From an uncultured Lachnospiraceae bacterium (GTDB lineage Bacteria; Bacillota; Clostridia; Lachnospirales; Lachnospiraceae), in contig CAJTQO010000018.1 in NCBI GenBank assembly GCA_910578405.1, positions 327-64,326 of the forward strand: a DNA stretch of 64,000 nt. Direction: 5' to 3'. The notes beneath the pieces are model-generated. The model searched no databases, was not told where the DNA came from, and worked only from the letters and a program-made list of their open reading frames with translations. Positions 51,708 to 60,563 of the stretch are shown here, piece by piece (within the stretch, counting starts at the first letter, position 1; each line of letters opens with the position of its first letter). Both the position numbers and the translations under genes were made by a program.

Positions 51708-52883
51708 TTATCCCTCAATCATCCCGGACTTTCGCACTGCTTCCACCGCTTCCCTGATTTTCTCCGCTGGCAGAGTGAGGGCAAACCGTACATGCCCTTT
51801 TCCCAAAGAGCCAAAACTGCTTCCCGGCGTGCAAAGCACGCCTGACTTTTCCATCAGCTCCATTACGAAAGCCACATCGTCCTCTCCATACTTTTCCGGT
51901 ATCTTCCCCCAGGCAAACATAGTCCCTTCGCTGTCCGGCACCTCCCATCCTATACGGCGCAGCCCTTTGCAAAGCGCATCCCTTCTCTCCTGGTATTTTG
52001 CGCGCTGTTCCCGTACAAAATCATCCGGCCCGGTCAATGCCGCTATGGCGCCATACTGCACCGGAAGGAAAATGCCATAATCAATTTGGGAACGGAGCTT
52101 CTTGAAGGTTGCCACTATTTCCTTATTCCCTACCAAAAATCCCATCCTTGCCCCCGTATAGTTGAACGATTTGGACAGGGAATAAAATTCCACGCACACC
52201 TCTTTTGCCCCCGGTATGGAAAGAATGGATATCCCTTCCCGCCCGTCATAAATAATGTCCGAATAAGCATTATCATGAATAATAATAATATTATGCTCCT
52301 TCGCCCAGGGAATCAGTTTTTCATAAAAACTTCTGGGAGCCGCCTTACAAATCGGATTTAACGGATAAGACACCACCATAAATCTCGCTTCCTGGCAGAC
52401 GCGGCTGTCCATCCCATCCAAATCGGGCAAATACTGACGCTCCGGCCGCAGTTCATAAGTCACCAGTCTGGCGCCTGCCAAAGTCGGCCCGATGGAAAAA
52501 ATAGGATATCCGGGGTCCGGCACAAGCGCTATATCCCCTTCATTGCAAAGCGTCAGGCCAATATGGGTAATTCCCTCCTGTGAGCCATAGACTGACATGA
52601 TTTCGTCTGTTTCTAACTCCACCCCATACCTTTCCCGGAACCGATGCGCCACGGCTTTCGTCAGTTGGGGCAAATCAGCCAATGCGTATTTATAATTCTC
52701 CGGTTTTTTCGCCGCCTCTGCCACCGCATCCATAATATGCTGCGCCGGGGGGAAATCCGGCGTCCCTACCGAAAGGTTGTACACTTCCCGCCCCTGCCCT
52801 TCCAGTTCCTTCTTTTTTTCGTTTAATACTTGAAAAATCCCTTCCTCAAAATCTTTCATCCTGTCTGCAAATATTATATCCAT
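51708..52883 (-). CDS. Class I/II PLP-dependent aminotransferase (391 aa)
   Basis: A fold-type I aminotransferase close in style to LL-diaminopimelate and aspartate aminotransferases. Features: substrate-binding YNLSVGTPDFPP, PDPGYPIFSIGP, NPICK where NPTGN is usual, cofactor Asp-X-Ala-Tyr in HDNAYSDIIYDG, and the Schiff-base Lys in SLSKSFNYTGARMGF near residue 233. The C-terminal Arg is in HVRFALTLP. Substrate cannot be set from sequence; amino-acid biosynthesis is likely. It is followed upstream by a HAD gene, with the AACTGGAATAGGAG motif in between. Confidence 0.92.
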   Translation of the reverse strand: MDIIFADRMKDFEEGIFQVLNEKKKELEGQGREVYNLSVGTPDFPPAQHIMDAVAEAAKKPENYKYALADLPQLTKAVAHRFRERYGVELETDEIMSVYGSQEGITHIGLTLCNEGDIALVPDPGYPIFSIGPTLAGARLVTYELRPERQYLPDLDGMDSRVCQEARFMVVSYPLNPICKAAPRSFYEKLIPWAKEHNIIIIHDNAYSDIIYDGREGISILSIPGAKEVCVEFYSLSKSFNYTGARMGFLVGNKEIVATFKKLRSQIDYGIFLPVQYGAIAALTGPDDFVREQRAKYQERRDALCKGLRRIGWEVPDSEGTMFAWGKIPEKYGEDDVAFVMELMEKSGVLCTPGSSFGSLGKGHVRFALTLPAEKIREAVEAVRKSGMIEG

Positions 52884-52929
52884 TTCTTTTTGTCTCCTAT
52901 TCCAGTTTTTTATTCGTTTTTATTCCAAA

Positions 52930-53622
52930 TTATGCCCCCAGGACCCTACGGACTTCATGCAGATTCCGAATCTCATAATCTATCTTAACCTCCAAGGATT
53001 TTTTAACCCCTTTCGGGTTATACCAGCAAACGGCTATCCCTGCCCGGTTTCCTCCCAATATGTCGCTGGTCAGCGAATCCCCCACAATCACCGCTCTATT
53101 TTTACAAAAATCAGGAATACGCGCAAAGCACCTGGCAAAAAATTCCTCCTGCGGTTTAGGCGCCCCCAGCTCTTCCGACACAAAGATACCGTCCATCAGC
53201 CCTGCCAGGCCGGAAAGCTCCAGCTTTTTGCGCTGCGTCCGGCTGACCCCATTCGTCACTGCATACTGGCGGCATGTGCCTCTTAACCCCTCCACCACCT
53301 TATAAGAATCATCCAGGAAATAATAGACGCTCCCCAAGACATCCGCATAAGCTTCCTGAAATTCCGCTGCATCCACACCCTTTACACCGATTTCTTCAAA
53401 TAAATCCGCAAACCGTCCCTGCAGCGCTTCCTTTTTTCCCATGGCGCCGGTTTCAATCTTTCTCCAATACCCTTCGTTTATTTCCGAATACCGCGCCACA
53501 ATCCCATCATCCGCTTCCAATCCAAACAGCCGGAAACAATGCCGCACTGCATAATCCTCCGACCGCTTAAAATCTAACAGCGTCTGGTCTACATCCCACA
53601 ACACAATGTCATATCTGCCCAT
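52930..53622 (-). CDS. HAD-family phosphatase, YjjG-like (230 aa)
   Basis: A haloacid-dehalogenase-superfamily hydrolase. Motif I LWDVDQTLLDF gives the nucleophilic Asp near residue 8, motif II is AVTNGVS, motif III Lys lies in KPQEEFF, and motif IV is VIVGDSLTSDILGG. An alpha-helical cap sits between motifs I and II. YjjG-type enzymes dephosphorylate nucleoside monophosphates, including modified pyrimidines, but the subgroup is hard to fix by eye. ATG 53622 follows AGGGAGGGG. It is probably co-transcribed with the aminotransferase. Confidence 0.9.
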   Translation of the reverse strand: MGRYDIVLWDVDQTLLDFKRSEDYAVRHCFRLFGLEADDGIVARYSEINEGYWRKIETGAMGKKEALQGRFADLFEEIGVKGVDAAEFQEAYADVLGSVYYFLDDSYKVVEGLRGTCRQYAVTNGVSRTQRKKLELSGLAGLMDGIFVSEELGAPKPQEEFFARCFARIPDFCKNRAVIVGDSLTSDILGGNRAGIAVCWYNPKGVKKSLEVKIDYEIRNLHEVRRVLGA

Positions 53623-53688
53623 ATCCCCTCCCTGCTTGGAAAATCCTCCCGGCACGCATCCTCTTACCGCCTTAAGCATACAACAAAA

Positions 53689-53713
53689 GGGTGTTCACAT
53701 CCTATGAACACCC
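53689..53713 (-). terminator. Terminator after the small membrane protein gene
   Basis: A perfect 9-bp stem (GGGTGTTCA / TGAACACCC) with a 7-nt loop is followed on the minus strand by TTTTGTTG. It lies 34 nt past the stop of the 53748-53930 gene. Confidence 0.8.
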
Positions 53714-53747
53714 CTGCCCTTCCTTTTGGACATATGCTTGCCCACCC

Positions 53748-53930
53748 TTATTTCTTTGCCTCTACCATATCCGGCATCGTAGGCTGGCCTGTGCCGCCCG
53801 ACTTCTTCCTGTCTGAACTTTTGCACCATTTTGCGCCCAGCACACATGCCACAATCACCAATGCCACAATAAACGCAAACAACAGGAAATAGGATAAAAA
53901 AGAATTTATAAACAAAATCAAGTTCGTCAT
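53748..53930 (-). CDS. Small single-pass membrane protein (60 aa)
   Basis: MTNLILFINSFLSYFLLFAF begins a 60-residue protein with one or two hydrophobic helices up to about residue 33 and a basic, Ser/Gly-rich tail (KSSDRKKSGGTG). ATG 53930 is chosen because GGAGGG lies 10 nt upstream. It has its own terminator. I do not recognise the family; the location between rnhA and the HAD gene gives no function. Confidence 0.75.
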   Translation of the reverse strand: MTNLILFINSFLSYFLLFAFIVALVIVACVLGAKWCKSSDRKKSGGTGQPTMPDMVEAKK

Positions 53931-53965
53931 TTTGCTGACCCTCCACTCATCCTTTTTGTTACTTA

Positions 53966-54448
53966 TCATACCACTTTTTCTATCGAATCGTCAAGTAGCC
54001 CGTCGCCATCCGCTGCACTTGTCGCCAGAAAATCGCACCTTTCGTTCTGAGGATGTCCATCGTGGCCCTTTACCCAAGTAAATTTCACCTGATGAGGCTC
54101 TTTTGCCTTTAAAAGCCGCTTCCACAAATCTATGTTTTTCACTGGCTGGTTACTGCTGTTTTTCCAATTCTTTTTCAGCCAGCCATCCACCCAATGCTTA
54201 TTAAACGCATCCGTCACATATTTGGAATCGGAAATCACCTCTACCTCACAAGGCTTCGTCAACGCCTCCAAACCTGCAATCACTGCCATCAGCTCCATCC
54301 GGTTATTGGTAGTTTTTTTATAACCGGCCGAATATTCCCGCTCATGCAGCGTCCCTTTCCCGTCCACATAATGCAATACCGTTCCATAGCCGCCAGGCCC
54401 CTCCGGGTTCCCCCGGGCCGCGCCGTCTGTGTATATCGTCACTTTCAT
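53966..54448 (-). CDS. rnhA: Ribonuclease HI (160 aa)
   Basis: Cleaves the RNA strand of RNA-DNA hybrids. The four acidic catalytic residues are in YTDGAARGNPG (Asp 8), NNRMELMAVI (Glu about 48), VISDSKYV (Asp about 70) and ERCDFLAT (Asp about 138). His of the KGHDGH loop is also present. ATG 54448 follows GAAAGGAGAGGG and gives the classical length. It is followed downstream by the small membrane protein gene. Confidence 0.95.
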   Translation of the reverse strand: MKVTIYTDGAARGNPEGPGGYGTVLHYVDGKGTLHEREYSAGYKKTTNNRMELMAVIAGLEALTKPCEVEVISDSKYVTDAFNKHWVDGWLKKNWKNSSNQPVKNIDLWKRLLKAKEPHQVKFTWVKGHDGHPQNERCDFLATSAADGDGLLDDSIEKVV

Positions 54449-54513
54449 TTCCCTCTCCTTTCTTTCCTCATCCGGCTCCTGTTTAGAATCAAACCGCCAT
54501 ACCCGCCATAACA

Positions 54514-56199
54514 TTATCCCATCCAAGAGCCGCTCTCCAGGAAACCTTCCGCCAGCCGCTCCGCTTCTTTTATAATGTTGTCTTCATAACCCATTACCCC
54601 CAAAAGCTTAATGGCATTGCGCGTGGTTGCCCTTCCTTTCTTCAACTGATAGTTAAATGCCACATCCTTTTCCTGAATCTCTTCCTCAAAGTGATAATTA
54701 TTATAATATGGTTCCAGCAAATGCGTCAATTCAATGTCATGAGTGGCTGCAAAGCAAAGCGCTTTTTTTCCGGCAAGGCTTTTCAGTATTTGGGTGGAAG
54801 CCGCAATCCGTTCCACGGTATTGGTGCCACGCAGCACTTCGTCCACAAAACAAAGCACGGGATTCCCTTCCTTCTCCAACTGGTTTAAAATTCGTTTTAA
54901 GGATTTTATTTCCACGATATAATAACTATCCCCGCTCTCCAGGTCATCCTTTAACGCCATAGACGACAGGATACGGTACAGGCCGCCGCTGTAGCTCTTG
55001 GCCGGACAGGTGTGTACCGTCTGCGCCATAAGGGCATTGATGGCCACCGTTTTCAGAAACGTGGACTTCCCTGAAGCATTGGAACCGGTCAGCAGCGCCC
55101 CCCTTTGCGTCATTATGCTGTTTTTCACCGGATGGTCAATTAACGGATGGTAGCCTTCCTCTATCTTTAATCCATTCCCTGCGCCAAACTGGGGCAAACA
55201 CCAGGTATCCATAGAAGCCCGGTAACAGCCGATGGCAATGACCGACTCCATATACCCCAAAATGGTAATCATCCGGTCAATGCCTGCACTGTTGTTCCTC
55301 ACCTCTGCCAGCATATTGTTAAATTTAATCAAATCCACATGGAACACCATCCGTACATAATCCAACAGCATCTCTAACGGATTCCCGGATGAACCCATAC
55401 GGGCAGGCGACATTAGGATGTAGGAACCGGATTTGAACTTCGACATCTTTTTCCTGCAGTATGTCAGCTCCGCCAATTCTTCCGCAAAAACCGGAACCGG
55501 AAGTTTCTCCATCTCCCTTACATTTTCCAACAGCCGGAAGATATAGCCAAAACTGGTAATATAGGGGTCTATTTCGCCTTTTTCTTTAAAATAGGCAATC
55601 ATATTATAGCATATGGCGCCTGTCAGCGCCAAAATCCCAACTTGCACCGAGCCGAACATAAGCAACAAAGCAGCCACTATCGCCAAATCCCCCAAGTAAT
55701 GCTTTAAACTGCTTCGCTCCCCCAAAAGCCCCAAATAATGCAGGTAATCGTAAATGGAGTATTTCCCGGTCTTCCCAATCTGCGCAAATAACGTCTGGTA
55801 TTCCACCCGCTTCTCCCCGTTTGCGGAAAAATACTGAATCTGCCGCTCCATCGTTTCCACCTGGCCTGTATCCTGCACAGGCGTACGAAGCATATAATAT
55901 AAATATTCCTCTCCGGCGGCCGAATACGTATGGTTCATCCGCTGGAACACCTTATCCATTCCCAAATCATTCCATGTGATATCGTCAATATGAAACCCTT
56001 CCGCCTCATGCACACGATAATAGCGGGCTATTTTCTCCATTTCTTCCGGGCGGTATTCTTCCCGCTCCCGCAGCGTTCCGTAATTTTCCCTCAGCCATTT
56101 GACAAAATCCGCCTTCCTCTTTCGTTCGTCATACCATCCCTTTAACATAATCAAAGCCAGGATAGCAAAAATAGTCAGCACAAGTACGATATATTCCAT
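54514..56199 (-). CDS. MutS-like ATPase with N-terminal membrane helix (561 aa)
   Basis: Has the MutS core and ATPase domain but no mismatch-recognition domain. An N-terminal membrane helix (YIVLVLTIFAILALIML) and two more hydrophobic segments near residues 185-220 suggest membrane attachment. Walker A is TGSNASGKSTFLKT near residue 375, Walker B LCFVDEVLRGTN, and a conserved His in AATHDIELT. This is the family often annotated as DNA mismatch repair protein MutS-related; a repair role is unproven. Its start overlaps the metallo-hydrolase stop by 25 nt, so the two are coupled. Confidence 0.88.
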   Translation of the reverse strand: MEYIVLVLTIFAILALIMLKGWYDERKRKADFVKWLRENYGTLREREEYRPEEMEKIARYYRVHEAEGFHIDDITWNDLGMDKVFQRMNHTYSAAGEEYLYYMLRTPVQDTGQVETMERQIQYFSANGEKRVEYQTLFAQIGKTGKYSIYDYLHYLGLLGERSSLKHYLGDLAIVAALLLMFGSVQVGILALTGAICYNMIAYFKEKGEIDPYITSFGYIFRLLENVREMEKLPVPVFAEELAELTYCRKKMSKFKSGSYILMSPARMGSSGNPLEMLLDYVRMVFHVDLIKFNNMLAEVRNNSAGIDRMITILGYMESVIAIGCYRASMDTWCLPQFGAGNGLKIEEGYHPLIDHPVKNSIMTQRGALLTGSNASGKSTFLKTVAINALMAQTVHTCPAKSYSGGLYRILSSMALKDDLESGDSYYIVEIKSLKRILNQLEKEGNPVLCFVDEVLRGTNTVERIAASTQILKSLAGKKALCFAATHDIELTHLLEPYYNNYHFEEEIQEKDVAFNYQLKKGRATTRNAIKLLGVMGYEDNIIKEAERLAEGFLESGSWMG

Positions 56200-56957
56200 A
56201 ATTTAAACTCCTGTCCCGCTTCCCGGATATCCATAATCCAATCCCGGCGCTTTTTCCCCAATTGCGTCTCTTTATATCTGTCTATTATCCCATACTCTTC
56301 CCACATATGCATAGGAAATACATATTTTGCGCCCACATGCTCCAGAAAATAATCCATTCCCCAGCCATAAGCCTCTTCCAGCCGCGGGTCCAAAGGCACA
56401 AACGCCACATCAAACATAGGCGGGTTTATCCTCTTAAAAAAGTCCGGCTCCTCCAAAGAAAACATTCCTTTCAAAGAATCCATCTCCCTTTTATAGTCCC
56501 GCTCCATAGCTTCATTCCAGGAGGAAGGCTCCCCTTTCCAATGCCACCAGTTCAAGTCCCCGGCATGGTACAAAAGCCGCCCCTCTGTATATACCGCAAA
56601 AGCAACGCCCGCATCGGTGGAACGAAATGTCCTTATCCAAAGTCCGCCGCATTCCAAAGTTTTCCCTTTCCCCACTGTAATTATTTTCTCTTTTATGGAA
56701 GCCGGTATCCCCTTCCTTTCCAAATATTTCCCATTTAACTTGATGTCGTTTCCAAAAATATAGCGGACATTTTCATATTTCCCATCCAGTTCCAATACTT
56801 TCATAGTGAAATGGTCTTTGTGCTTATGGGAAGCAAAGACATAAACGGCTTTTTCCCTCCCCCACTGAGGCAGCTCCCCTTCGCAGTAATCAAACAACAA
56901 AACGCTCTTTTCCAGTTCAACGGCAAAGCCACTGTGGTAAATATACGTTACTTTCAT
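56175..56957 (-). CDS. MBL-fold metallo-hydrolase (260 aa)
   Basis: A metallo-beta-lactamase-fold hydrolase of the UlaG-like/L-ascorbate lactonase style. The zinc motif is FASHKHKDHF (HXHXDH), with further ligands in LLYHAGDLNWWHW and FPMHMW. The C-terminal part is unusual in a WHWKGEPSSWNEAMERDY insertion. Substrate is unknown. It precedes and overlaps the MutS-like gene. Confidence 0.88.
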   Translation of the reverse strand: MKVTYIYHSGFAVELEKSVLLFDYCEGELPQWGREKAVYVFASHKHKDHFTMKVLELDGKYENVRYIFGNDIKLNGKYLERKGIPASIKEKIITVGKGKTLECGGLWIRTFRSTDAGVAFAVYTEGRLLYHAGDLNWWHWKGEPSSWNEAMERDYKREMDSLKGMFSLEEPDFFKRINPPMFDVAFVPLDPRLEEAYGWGMDYFLEHVGAKYVFPMHMWEEYGIIDRYKETQLGKKRRDWIMDIREAGQEFKLWNISYLC

Positions 56958-57201
56958 CCATGCCTCCTGTTCTTATGGCATTTCTTCTTACCTTTTAATT
57001 CTCACTTTTCTTTTTCCAACATACCTTTCATAATGCTTTAAATATTGGGCCTTCCCCTAATTATATCCGGCTTTTCTAAGAATTTCAATCGGATGCTTCT
57101 TTATTACTCGGCAAAACAAGCTTCCCGTTACTGTGCGAAAACATATATATTGCGGAACGGAGTGAAGCGTAACGGCTTCTCTTTGCCCACATATGCATAA
57201 A

Positions 57202-57238
57202 GACGGGATGGCGCTGATTATACAACGCCATCCCCGTC
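57202..57238 (-). terminator. Terminator of the nucleoside salvage operon
   Basis: A 12-13-bp stem (GACGGGATGGCG / CGCCATCCCCGTC with one bulge) and T-rich sequence on the minus strand, 26 nt past the permease stop. The rest of the 300-nt gap (56958-57201) holds no gene I can support; a short minus-strand frame there has no ribosome-binding site. Confidence 0.75.
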
Positions 57239-57263
57239 CTTCTCCATTTTCATGCAAAATAAA

Positions 57264-58634
57264 TTATAAGAAAATATATTTCAATATAAATAACACAGTC
57301 AATACATACATCAGCACACTGACTTTCTTTTCCTTCGCCTTCCCTGTCAGCAGGCACAGCAACGTCCAGGAAATCACGCCAATGGAAATCCCTTCCGAAA
57401 TACTGTAAGCCAGCGGCATTGCAATAATGCATAAAAACGCCGGGATAGCGTCCGTCATATCGTCAAAGTTAATCTTTGCAACGGAACCCATCATATAAAA
57501 GCCGACAATAATTAACGCCGGGGCCGTAGCAAAAGAAGGAATTGTCAAAAACAACGGGGAGAAAATCAAAGCCAAAAGAAACAACAGCCCTGTCGTCACT
57601 GCCGTAAGACCTGTCCTGCCGCCTTCCGTCACACCGGAAGCGCTTTCCACAAACGTAGTTGTGGTGGAAGTGCCAAGCACAGCGCCTACACTGGTCGCCA
57701 CAGCGTCCGCCATTAAAGCGCCCTTGATTTTCGGAAGCCTGCCATTCTTGTCTAACATATTTGCCTTGGAAGATACCCCGATTAAAGTGCCAAGCGTATC
57801 AAATAAGTCCACAAACAGAAAGGAAAAAATAACCACAAAGAAATCCAACAGGTTTATGGTAGAAAAATCTGCCCGGAACAATTGCCCGAATGTGCTGCCA
57901 ATAGCTGTAAAGTCAAAGCTTACAATGGCATGAGGGATTGTGGAAAACCAGCCAGCGTCCGGATTAGGCGCATAAAGCCCTACTGCCTCACACACTATGC
58001 CAAGCAGCCAGGTCGCCAAAATGCCAAACAAAATACCGCCCTTAACCTTAAGAATCAAAAGCACTGCGGTAATAAGCACTCCAACCAACGCCAACAGCGC
58101 GGTAATTCCTACCGTGGAAAATTCCTCTCCTGCAAACTTTTGATACGTCAACAGTGTGGTATCGTCATTTACAATAATCTTTGCATTCTGCAGGCCGATA
58201 AATGCAATAAACAACCCAATCCCTACGCTTACCGCCGATTTAAGCGTCATTGGAATGGCATTGAAGATGGCCTCCCGCACATTGGTCAGGGAAAGCACAA
58301 TAAATATCAGCCCTTCCACAAATACCGCCAGCAAAGCAATCTGCCAGGAATACTCCATCTGCCCGACTACCGTAAATGCAAAATAAGCATTCAAACCCAT
58401 GCCTGGCGCCAACGCAAAGGGGTAATTGGCAAATAATGCCATAAGTGCCGTGCCAATAAAAGAAGCTAACGCTGTTGCAATAAGCACCGCGCTTTTATCC
58501 ATTCCTGAAGCGGAAAGGATATTCGGATTCACCGCCAGTATATAAGCCATTGTCATAAACGTGGTTATGCCGGCCATAATTTCTGTCTTTACATCCGTCT
58601 TATTCTCCGCCAGCTTGAAAAATTTCTCAAACAT
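57264..58634 (-). CDS. NCS2-family purine permease, AzgA-like (456 aa)
   Basis: A membrane transporter of the AzgA branch of nucleobase permeases, likely for guanine, hypoxanthine or adenine. About 12-14 membrane segments with family motifs: GITTFMTMAYILAVNP, ALAPGMGLNAYFAF, LFVDLFDTLGTLIGV and GTSTTTTFVESASGV. It is the last gene of an operon with an amidohydrolase, cdd and a purine nucleoside phosphorylase, so uptake of free bases is coupled to salvage. AGGAGG and the AACTGGAATC motif lie just upstream. No purine riboswitch was seen in the 100-nt gap. Confidence 0.94.
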   Translation of the reverse strand: MFEKFFKLAENKTDVKTEIMAGITTFMTMAYILAVNPNILSASGMDKSAVLIATALASFIGTALMALFANYPFALAPGMGLNAYFAFTVVGQMEYSWQIALLAVFVEGLIFIVLSLTNVREAIFNAIPMTLKSAVSVGIGLFIAFIGLQNAKIIVNDDTTLLTYQKFAGEEFSTVGITALLALVGVLITAVLLILKVKGGILFGILATWLLGIVCEAVGLYAPNPDAGWFSTIPHAIVSFDFTAIGSTFGQLFRADFSTINLLDFFVVIFSFLFVDLFDTLGTLIGVSSKANMLDKNGRLPKIKGALMADAVATSVGAVLGTSTTTTFVESASGVTEGGRTGLTAVTTGLLFLLALIFSPLFLTIPSFATAPALIIVGFYMMGSVAKINFDDMTDAIPAFLCIIAMPLAYSISEGISIGVISWTLLCLLTGKAKEKKVSVLMYVLTVLFILKYIFL

Positions 58635-58735
58635 ATCTCCCTAAACCTCCTGATTCCAGTTCCGCAAATGCATGGAACGCCCCATCCATGGAAACATTCC
58701 CAAACGCAATGCGTCAAACGATACAATGCCCCCTC

Positions 58736-60037
58736 TTAGGAGCTTAACCTTTTTATCATTTCATTTGCCTTTGCATAAATCTCCTCCGGCTCGTCCGGCA
58801 CATAGAACACACCGTCATGGTAGCAAATCTTCCCATGTATCATGGTCAGTTTCACGTTCTGCTTGCTGCCGCTGTACACAACATTTTTCGCTATGTTGTT
58901 CAACGGCTGCATATTGGGCTGGTGCAGGTCAATCATAATCAAATCCGCCAGTTTCCCCTCTGCCAGCACATCCGCCTCCGTCAGCCTCATAGCTTTTGCC
59001 CCGTTTACGGTCGCCATTTTCAACACGTCCATCGCATCCACCGCAGAGGCGTCCCCTTCCCTTACCTTGGCCAGCCCGGTCACAAGGAACATCTCCCGGA
59101 ACATATCCAGGCAATTATTGCTTGCCGGGCCGTCCGTCCCGATGGCCACATTAAGCCCTGCCTCCAGAAAAGCCCGCACCGGCGCTATGCCGCTTGCCAG
59201 CTTCAGATTGGAAGCCGGATTGGTAATGACACTGACCCCTTTCCTATGAAAAAGCTCTATTTCTTCCTCTGTCAGCCATACGCCATGGTAAACGCCCCCA
59301 CCGTACGCAAACATCCCAAGAGAATCCAAGAAAATTCCCGGCGTCATGCCATAACGCTCTATGCAGCCCTCCACTTCGCTTTTTGTTTCCGACAAATGGA
59401 CATATACCGGCGCTTTATGCTTCGCCGCTAACGCCGCCATCCGCTCCATCCGTTCCCTGGAACAGGTATACTCTGCATGAAAGCCAAGCTGGAACGAAAG
59501 CAGAGGGTCTTTCCCGTTCAATTCCTGATACCATTCCTCCACTTTCTCCACTGACTGGCTGAAATTGTTCACAGCCCCGGTCTGCACACAGCGCATTCCC
59601 ATCCGGCTGCATGCCTGCCCTATGCTCTCCGGCGTAAGATACATATCAAAAATAGCGGTAATCCCGCTGGTCAGATACTCCAAAACCGCCAGCTTTGTCA
59701 GGCAATGAATGTCTTCCGCCGACATCTTTGCCTCCACAGGAAACACCTGTTCATTCAGCCAGGACTGCAGCGGCAAATCGTCTGCGTAAGACCGCAGGAG
59801 CGTCATGCCTGAATGGGTGTGGGCGTTTTTAAAGCCCGGCATCAGCAGATTGCCTTTACAGTCAATCTCCTCATCCCAGTCCATACAGACCGTCCCTTTG
59901 TTTTTTAAACCTTCTTCCCGGCTTGTCCCATCCCCCACATACCAGATCCGCTCATCCTTCACCCATAACTCGCCTTCCAATATGGGCCTGTCCTCTTCCA
60001 TTGTCAATATTCTTGCATTAAAAAAACGTATGTTCAT
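58736..60037 (-). CDS. mtaD: 5-methylthioadenosine/S-adenosylhomocysteine deaminase-like amidohydrolase (433 aa)
   Basis: A metal-dependent amidohydrolase deaminating adenosine-type thioethers. Metal ligands: HTH in FKNAHTHSGM, His in LGFHAEYT, and Asp in IGTDGPASNN. HLSETKSEVEGC contributes to the active site. The length and order match MtaD/SsnA-like enzymes; guanine deaminase is a less likely alternative. It is third in the salvage operon, between cdd and the permease. The exact substrate needs assay. Confidence 0.88.
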   Translation of the reverse strand: MNIRFFNARILTMEEDRPILEGELWVKDERIWYVGDGTSREEGLKNKGTVCMDWDEEIDCKGNLLMPGFKNAHTHSGMTLLRSYADDLPLQSWLNEQVFPVEAKMSAEDIHCLTKLAVLEYLTSGITAIFDMYLTPESIGQACSRMGMRCVQTGAVNNFSQSVEKVEEWYQELNGKDPLLSFQLGFHAEYTCSRERMERMAALAAKHKAPVYVHLSETKSEVEGCIERYGMTPGIFLDSLGMFAYGGGVYHGVWLTEEEIELFHRKGVSVITNPASNLKLASGIAPVRAFLEAGLNVAIGTDGPASNNCLDMFREMFLVTGLAKVREGDASAVDAMDVLKMATVNGAKAMRLTEADVLAEGKLADLIMIDLHQPNMQPLNNIAKNVVYSGSKQNVKLTMIHGKICYHDGVFYVPDEPEEIYAKANEMIKRLSS

Positions 60038-60070
60038 AATCTTTTATTCCATCTTTGCGCTTTGCTGTTT

Positions 60071-60493
60071 TTATTCCAGGTTTGCCGCGCCAAATCCGTC
60101 CGGCAGCAGTTCCCCTAATGTCCGGCTGTAATGTTCCCCGGCCGTATTGGCTATAATCACCTCAAACTCCCCGGGTCTGCAAAACTCCGCCATCACCTGA
60201 CGGCACACGCCGCACGGCGTGGCATATTGTCCGTCGTCTTTCTCCCCGGCCCCTGCCACCGCAATAGCCTGGAACGACCGCTCCCCTTCGCTCACTGCCT
60301 TAAAAAAAGCAGTGCGCTCCGCACAATTGCTTGGCCCATAGGCTGCGTTCTCAATATTGCAGCCCGTATAAATGCGTCCGTCTTTTGTCAGCAGCGCAGC
60401 CCCTACACGGAAATGGGAATAAGGCGCATAAGCCTTCTCCCTCGCAGCTAACGCTTCCTGCACCAATCGTTTTGCCGTCTCTTCCCCTACCAT
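60071..60493 (-). CDS. cdd: Cytidine deaminase (140 aa)
   Basis: Converts cytidine and deoxycytidine to uridines. The zinc site is intact: CAE in GPSNCAERTAFFKAV with catalytic Glu, and PCGVCRQ giving two Cys ligands. Substrate residues are in FRVGAALLTKDG and YTGCNIENAAYG. ATG 60493 follows AGGGGCGG and gives the standard tetrameric-enzyme length. Second gene of the salvage operon. The gap to the amidohydrolase is 33 nt. Confidence 0.96.
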   Translation of the reverse strand: MVGEETAKRLVQEALAAREKAYAPYSHFRVGAALLTKDGRIYTGCNIENAAYGPSNCAERTAFFKAVSEGERSFQAIAVAGAGEKDDGQYATPCGVCRQVMAEFCRPGEFEVIIANTAGEHYSRTLGELLPDGFGAANLE

Positions 60494-60563
60494 GTCCGCC
60501 CCTTTCCGAATGCACATTGCCGCTTACTCTGCAATGCCATTCCCTAGCCACTTCTAAAACATC

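Noticed and set aside
57057..57257. 66-codon minus-strand frame past the purine permease
   Set aside because: Crosses the terminator hairpin, has no ribosome-binding site and no protein-like composition.
58635..58735. Purine riboswitch before the NCS2 permease
   Set aside because: The gap is only about 100 nt and lacks the conserved junction and loop sequences.
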